Origin: Sulfurimonas sp. HSL1-2
GTDB taxonomy: Bacteria; Campylobacterota; Campylobacteria; Campylobacterales; Sulfurimonadaceae
NCBI RefSeq assembly: GCF_039645565.1
Contig: NZ_CP147914.1
Location: forward strand, 1,609,573-1,673,572
DNA length: 64,000 nucleotides
Reading direction: 5' to 3'
Position numbers and translations under genes: made by a program. How positions within the stretch are numbered: position 1 is the stretch's first letter; each line of letters opens with the position of its first letter. Below, in pieces: positions 59,676-64,000 of the stretch. The notes beneath the pieces are model-generated. The model was given only the letters and a program-made list of their open reading frames with translations, had not been told where the DNA came from and made no database searches.

Positions 59676-60770
59676 ATGAAGTACTCCCTTTTCCTGATCG
59701 GCGACGGCCTGATTGAAAACGAACCGATGCGCCGCTATATCGACCGCCACTTCGCCCGCTTCGGCATTGAACCGGACCGGCGCTTTCTTTTCAAAGAAGC
59801 CGAACGCTTTTTCCCCGAGCATACCGGCGACTCGGAAAAAGCGCAGACCTGTCTCATCCTCTGCGAGCCTTCCCTGGCCGCCCTGGTCGCGCGGGAGATC
59901 GCTACGCTGACGGAAGATACGCTCGTCATGCGCGAGGCGGCACTCGTCCCCTCCCGTTCGCTCAGCCTGAGTCCGGAGTACTACCATCTCAGTGAGGGGC
60001 TGCTGCAGCTGCACGTCATACAGGTCGAGAACGGCGGCGAACTGCCCGCGCCCGAGCTGCACGCCACCCCTGCCGACAGTGCCCTGATCCATCTTTTCGA
60101 GAGTGATGAGACGGCGCTCAAACCCGTGCTCAGGCAGGTTGCCGAGAGCTACCGCGTGGCGTACGCCCTCACCTCCCCCGTTCCCGGCTGGCTGCAGTGC
60201 CGCCTCAGCGCGGAACGTTTCGGGGATGTCGACGGCGCACTCCAGCAGCTCGTCACCCGGTTTCCGAGCAGCGTTGCGACGGACAATATCGCCCTGTGGC
60301 TCATCGAGCTCCTCCAGGCCGCGGGTAAAACGGTCACCTTCGCCGAGAGCTGTACCGGCGGCCTGCTGAGCTACTACCTTACAAAGGAGAGCGGAGCGTC
60401 GGGCGTATTTGAAGGTGCCCTCATCACCTACTCCAACCGCCTCAAATCCGCCTGGATCGCCGTGGAAAACGCTACCCTTGAGGCCCACGGCGCCGTCAGC
60501 CGCGAGGTTGTCGAAGCGATGAGCGCCGGCGCGCTCGAAGTTGCCGGGGCCGACTATGCCATCGCCGTCAGCGGCGTCGCCGGTCCGACAGGAGGCACGC
60601 CGCAAAAACCCGTCGGCACGATCCAGGTCGCCGTCCGCAGCAAAGAGGCGCTTGAAACGGCGCGGCTGCAGCTAAACGGTGACCGCAACTATATACAGGA
60701 ACAGACGGTCCTGCATGCGGTCAAAATGCTGATGCTGCTGGACAAAAAGACATTTTTCAAAATTTCATAA
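59676..60770 (+). CDS. CinA-family protein with diverged N-terminal domain
   Basis: The C-terminal half (about residues 215-355) is the CinA amidase domain (nicotinamide-nucleotide amidohydrolase): FAESCTGGLLSYYLT, then AVSGVAGPTGGTPQKPVGT. The N-terminal half begins YSLFLIGDGLIENEPMRRYI, recalling the CinA N-terminal MoaB-like block (GDELLSG), but its later motifs are weak, and the total length of 364 aa is short. The deamidase function is likely; the N-terminal pyrophosphatase activity is doubtful. The ATG at 59676 is the family-like start. Confidence 0.8.
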   Translation: MKYSLFLIGDGLIENEPMRRYIDRHFARFGIEPDRRFLFKEAERFFPEHTGDSEKAQTCLILCEPSLAALVAREIATLTEDTLVMREAALVPSRSLSLSPEYYHLSEGLLQLHVIQVENGGELPAPELHATPADSALIHLFESDETALKPVLRQVAESYRVAYALTSPVPGWLQCRLSAERFGDVDGALQQLVTRFPSSVATDNIALWLIELLQAAGKTVTFAESCTGGLLSYYLTKESGASGVFEGALITYSNRLKSAWIAVENATLEAHGAVSREVVEAMSAGALEVAGADYAIAVSGVAGPTGGTPQKPVGTIQVAVRSKEALETARLQLNGDRNYIQEQTVLHAVKMLMLLDKKTFFKIS

Positions 60771-60777
60771 TTTTTTC

Positions 60778-60807
60778 TTGACTTTCTCAGCCGGATTTCC
60801 CTATAAT
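60778..60807 (+). promoter_or_regulatory. Promoter of the tRNA-Lys gene
   Basis: TTGACT (60778-60783) and TATAAT (60802-60807), 18-bp spacer, end 23 bp before the first base of tRNA-Lys. This is a near-perfect sigma-70 promoter starting just after the cinA stop. Confidence 0.75.
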
Positions 60808-60830
60808 TTCGGCCTTGCATTTGTGAGCAT

Positions 60831-60906
60831 GTCTCGTTAGCTCAGCTGGTAGAGCACGTCACTTTTAATGATGTGGCCGTTGGTTCGAATCCAACACGGG
60901 ACACCA
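60831..60906 (+). tRNA. tRNA-Lys (TTT)
   Basis: This is a 76-nt cloverleaf with encoded CCA. The acceptor stem GTCTCGT pairs with ACGGGAC (one T-G pair), the anticodon loop CTTTTAA gives TTT, and the T arm has the GTTCGAATC core. Downstream, a perfect 9-bp A+T stem with a TTTT loop lies at 60936-60957 before the next promoter. Confidence 0.95.
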
Positions 60907-60988
60907 TTCATTTTGCAAGATGAAATGAGACCAAATTAATCTTTTTTTAAAGATTAAGCGGTAAAATTTCGCCCTACTTATTACGGAT

Positions 60989-61065
60989 GCGGTGGTAGTT
61001 CAGTTGGTTAGAATACCTGCCTGTCACGCAGGGGGTCGCGGGTTCGAGTCCCGTCCACCGCGCCA
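60989..61065 (+). tRNA. tRNA-Asp (GTC), copy 1
   Basis: This is a 77-nt tRNA with encoded CCA. The acceptor stem GCGGTGG pairs with CCACCGC, the anticodon loop CTGTCAC gives GTC, and the T arm is GGGTTCGAGTCCC. A TAAAAT -10 (60962-60967) lies 21 bp upstream. It differs from copy 2 by a single base in the D loop. Confidence 0.95.
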
Positions 61066-61075
61066 CGTTTTGGTT

Positions 61076-61151
61076 GGGAGCTTAGCTCAGTTGGTAGAGC
61101 GCTACCCTTACAAGGTAGATGCCACTGGTTCGAGTCCAGTAGTTCCCACCA
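61076..61151 (+). tRNA. tRNA-Val (TAC)
   Basis: This is a 76-nt tRNA with encoded CCA, ten bases after tRNA-Asp. The acceptor stem GGGAGCT pairs with AGTTCCC (one G-T pair), and the anticodon stem-loop CTACC-CTTACAA-GGTAG gives TAC. It has no separate promoter in view and is probably co-transcribed with tRNA-Asp. Confidence 0.95.
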
Positions 61152-61392
61152 CTCCCGAAACACACGAATCAAAAATCCTCCCTGTACCAAACCAATACTT
61201 TTTACTTCGTCGGCAGTCTGCTCACGTCCCGATAGATTCTTTACCCAGGTAAAGGCAAATACTTTCCTTTATGCCCTGTTCGTCTCCTCTTTTTTCATAT
61301 GGACGGAGAAACAGAATAAAAATCCGACTTTCGATAAATTAATAACAGAATAGGCAACTTCAGAGTATAATCCTGCCCTGCTTTTGCACGAT
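61152..61392. other. Intergenic spacer between tRNA-Val and tRNA-Glu
   Basis: I see no gene. It holds a perfect CTTTACC-CA-GGTAAAG repeat near 61240-61256 and, near its end, a TATAAT (61366-61371) that lies 21 bp before tRNA-Glu and is its likely -10. Confidence 0.5.
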
Positions 61393-61468
61393 GACCCTTT
61401 CGTCTAGGGGCCAAGGACGCTGCCACTTCATGGTAGAGACGGAGGTTCAAATCCTTCAAGGGTCGCCA
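61393..61468 (+). tRNA. tRNA-Glu (TTC)
   Basis: This is a 76-nt tRNA with encoded CCA. The acceptor stem GACCCTT pairs with AAGGGTC, and the anticodon stem-loop CTGCC-ACTTCAT-GGTAG gives TTC. The discriminator base is G, as is usual for bacterial tRNA-Glu. It has its own upstream TATAAT. Confidence 0.93.
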
Positions 61469-61539
61469 AACGGGTATTTTCAAACGCCCAAAAAGCTCTT
61501 TTTAAAGTTAGCGAAGTATACTTTCGCTCTACTTCATGT

Positions 61540-61616
61540 GCGGTGGTAGTTCAGCTGGTTAGAATACCTGCCTGTCACGCAGGGGGTCGCGGGTTCGAGT
61601 CCCGTCCACCGCGCCA
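61540..61616 (+). tRNA. tRNA-Asp (GTC), copy 2
   Basis: This 77-nt tRNA is identical to copy 1 except for C in place of T in the D loop. The upstream 35 bp is also related to that of copy 1, including a TTTCGC-CTACTT stretch, so gene and promoter were duplicated together. A TATACT -10 (61517-61522) lies 17 bp upstream. Its 3' end is repeated 204 bp downstream. Confidence 0.95.
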
Positions 61617-61638
61617 TGCTTTTACAATCAAATCACCT
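61605..61638 (+). repeat. Direct repeat, left copy, spanning the tRNA-Asp 3' end
   Basis: This 34-bp stretch contains the last 12 bases of tRNA-Asp copy 2 and 22 bases beyond it. It recurs without mismatch at 61809-61842. Similarity continues weakly past both copies (TATCAACCT versus TCTCAACCT). The pattern is that of an attachment site. Confidence 0.85.
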
Positions 61639-61808
61639 TTTATCAACCTATTTCCAACTGTTCCAATACACTCTCACCCGCTTCGCTATTAAGGTATCGC
61701 GTTGCTCTTTATTTATGACACCACCTTCGTGGTCTCACTCTGTTCGACAACACGCCGGTTTCAAAGCTAAAAACGTGAAGCAGTTCACGTTTTGTGACGC
61801 TTCTCACA
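61639..61808. other. Spacer between att-like direct repeats
   Basis: No convincing gene lies in these 170 bases. A small hairpin, ACCAC-CTTC-GTGGT, lies near 61721-61734. A strong hairpin with the 10-bp arms AAAACGTGAA and TTCACGTTTT around GCAG lies near 61771-61796. The latter looks like a terminator for the tRNA transcript. An open frame running through the repeats is a by-product of the duplication. Confidence 0.5.
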
Positions 61809-61842
61809 TCCACCGCGCCATGCTTTTACAATCAAATCACCT
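61809..61842 (+). repeat. Direct repeat, right copy
   Basis: This is a perfect second copy of the 34-bp stretch at 61605-61638, including the 12-base tRNA-Asp 3' end with CCA but no tRNA body. The following 100 bp up to the sufB leader are AT-rich and hold no gene. Confidence 0.85.
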
Positions 61843-61943
61843 ATTCTCAACCTTTTTTATTCATTCCGAAATTCACCGACTTTATTTCACCATAGCATCT
61901 GCGACTGTTTTATTTTTTAAGAGTGATTTTGTCTTATTTGCTC

Positions 61944-61979
61944 TATAGTGGCTCCATAAACACTTCAAAAGGAGCCGCT

Positions 61980-61982
<3 letters not shown>
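61944..61982 (+). promoter_or_regulatory. Inverted repeat over the sufB ribosome-binding site and ATG
   Basis: The left arm 61944-61955 and right arm 61971-61982 can pair over 12 positions (two G-T pairs) around a 15-base loop. The right arm contains GGAG and the ATG of sufB. The left arm also contains TATAGT (61944-61949), a possible -10. The repeat is therefore either an RNA hairpin masking translation start or a DNA operator over the promoter. Confidence 0.6.
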
Positions 61983-63409
<1,427 letters not shown>

Positions 63410-63413
<4 letters not shown>

Positions 63414-64000
63414 TGGAGATAAAAAACCTGCATGCCGCGATCGGCGGCAACACCATTCTCAAAGGCCTCAGCCTCACCCTTGAAAAGGGGAAAGTCCATG
63501 CCATCATGGGCCCCAACGGCGCGGGCAAGTCGACCCTCTCCAAAGCCGTCGTCGGCCATTACGACGTCGACGTCACGGAGGGGGAAGTCATTTACAACGG
63601 GCAGAATGTCCTTGAACTGGAACCGGAGGAGCGGGCCCTGGCAGGGATCTTCCTCAGTTTCCAGAACCCTGTCGAGATCCCCGGCGTCAACAACGCCTAT
63701 TTCCTGCGCACCGCCCTCAACGCCAAGGAGCGCCACGAGGGAAAACCCGAAACAAACGCGGCGCAGTTTCTGCGGCTGATGCGCACCCACGTCGAACAGC
63801 TGGGGATGAAGCCGGACATGATCTCGCGCAACCTCAACGAAGGCTTCTCCGGCGGCGAGAAAAAACGCAACGAGATCCTGCAGATGGAGATCCTGCAGCC
63901 CGACGTCATCCTCCTCGACGAGATCGACTCCGGCCTCGACATCGATGCGCTCAAAGCCGTTTCCGAGGGGATCAACCGGATGAAGAACGGGGAGCGCACC
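63410..64000 (+). CDS. sufC: Fe-S assembly ATPase SufC, 3' end outside the window
   Basis: SufC is the ABC-type ATPase of the SufBCD complex; it drives scaffold rearrangement rather than transport. The first 197 codons are present: Walker [15 protein letters not shown]-loop [13 protein letters not shown], signature [13 protein letters not shown] and Walker [18 protein letters not shown]. The start is ATG at 63410 (four-base overlap with sufB) or the adjacent ATG at 63413. The remaining C-terminal residues lie past the window edge. Confidence 0.96.

Noticed and set aside
61616-61948. 110-codon open frame after the second tRNA-Asp
   Set aside because: It begins at the last base of the tRNA, contains the same MLLQSNHL segment twice because of the direct repeat, and has no ribosome-binding site; it is a by-product of the duplication.

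Overview
The window looks like a contiguous, GC-rich piece of a Campylobacterota (epsilonproteobacterial) chromosome, most like a Sulfurimonas-type free-living chemolithotroph. This rests on my recognition of the protein sequences and gene neighbourhoods (rpmH-rnpA-yidD-yidC-jag-mnmE, purC-purS-purQ, grpE-dnaK without an adjacent hrcA, sufB-sufC), on clean extended -10 promoters, and on many soluble PAS/FIST/GAF signalling proteins. I computed no composition or database match, so genus level is inference.

Layout. 0-6 kb: Kef-type antiporter, a phzF/transglutaminase pair behind a consensus promoter, a CCA-transferase homologue with an altered active site, and ilvC. 6-12 kb: leftward ribosome/membrane-insertion operon rpmH-rnpA-yidD-yidC-jag-mnmE-ruvX. 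12-20.4 kb: tetraheme cytochrome and clpB leftward, then a tightly overlapping rightward run ctpA-purC-purS-purQ-membrane protein-plsC-crcB. 20.4-31 kb: an orphan sugar aminotransferase, then a dense signalling island with an Hpt protein, a GacA/UvrY-like regulator, a SixA-like phosphatase, an LC7-like protein, a PAS protein, two soluble hybrid kinases and a lone receiver. 31-39 kb: an ABC ATPase, proA, an MFS carrier, dnaK/grpE, two unknown proteins. 39-49.4 kb: a GGDEF-EAL protein, a SagB-like oxidoreductase, a DUF4230-like protein, comF, lepA, prs, a ThiF-like protein and yjbQ. 49.4-49.8 kb is a non-coding inverted-repeat element. 49.8-59.5 kb is a leftward run from ileS through gatA, guaB, metY, metX and xseB to a nitrilase-fold protein and a TlpA thioredoxin. 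59.7-64 kb: cinA, five tRNA genes (Lys, Asp, Val, Glu, Asp), an att-like repeat, and sufB-sufC running off the end.

The most interesting part is 22-31 kb. An 18-bp palindrome, TGTAGG-N6-CCTACA, occurs three times. Each copy ends exactly 22 bp before a -10 hexamer that has no recognisable -35, and the three promoters serve the PAS-LC7-sixA unit, the GAF hybrid kinase (and perhaps the divergent FIST kinase), and the lone receiver. The geometry matches the known GacA box (TGTAAG-N6-CTTACA), and a NarL-family regulator with a GacA-like recognition helix sits in the same island beside an Hpt protein. I infer a self-regulated, multi-gene phosphorelay in which the regulator activates its own upstream partners.

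Other points worth a second look: three proteins lacking key active-site residues (CCA-transferase homologue, nitrilase-fold protein, SixA homologue, the last also lacking an obvious start codon); palindromic operators at the clpB and grpE-dnaK promoters that do not match CIRCE; a duplicated tRNA-Asp 3' end; and an inverted repeat covering the sufB ribosome-binding site and start codon.
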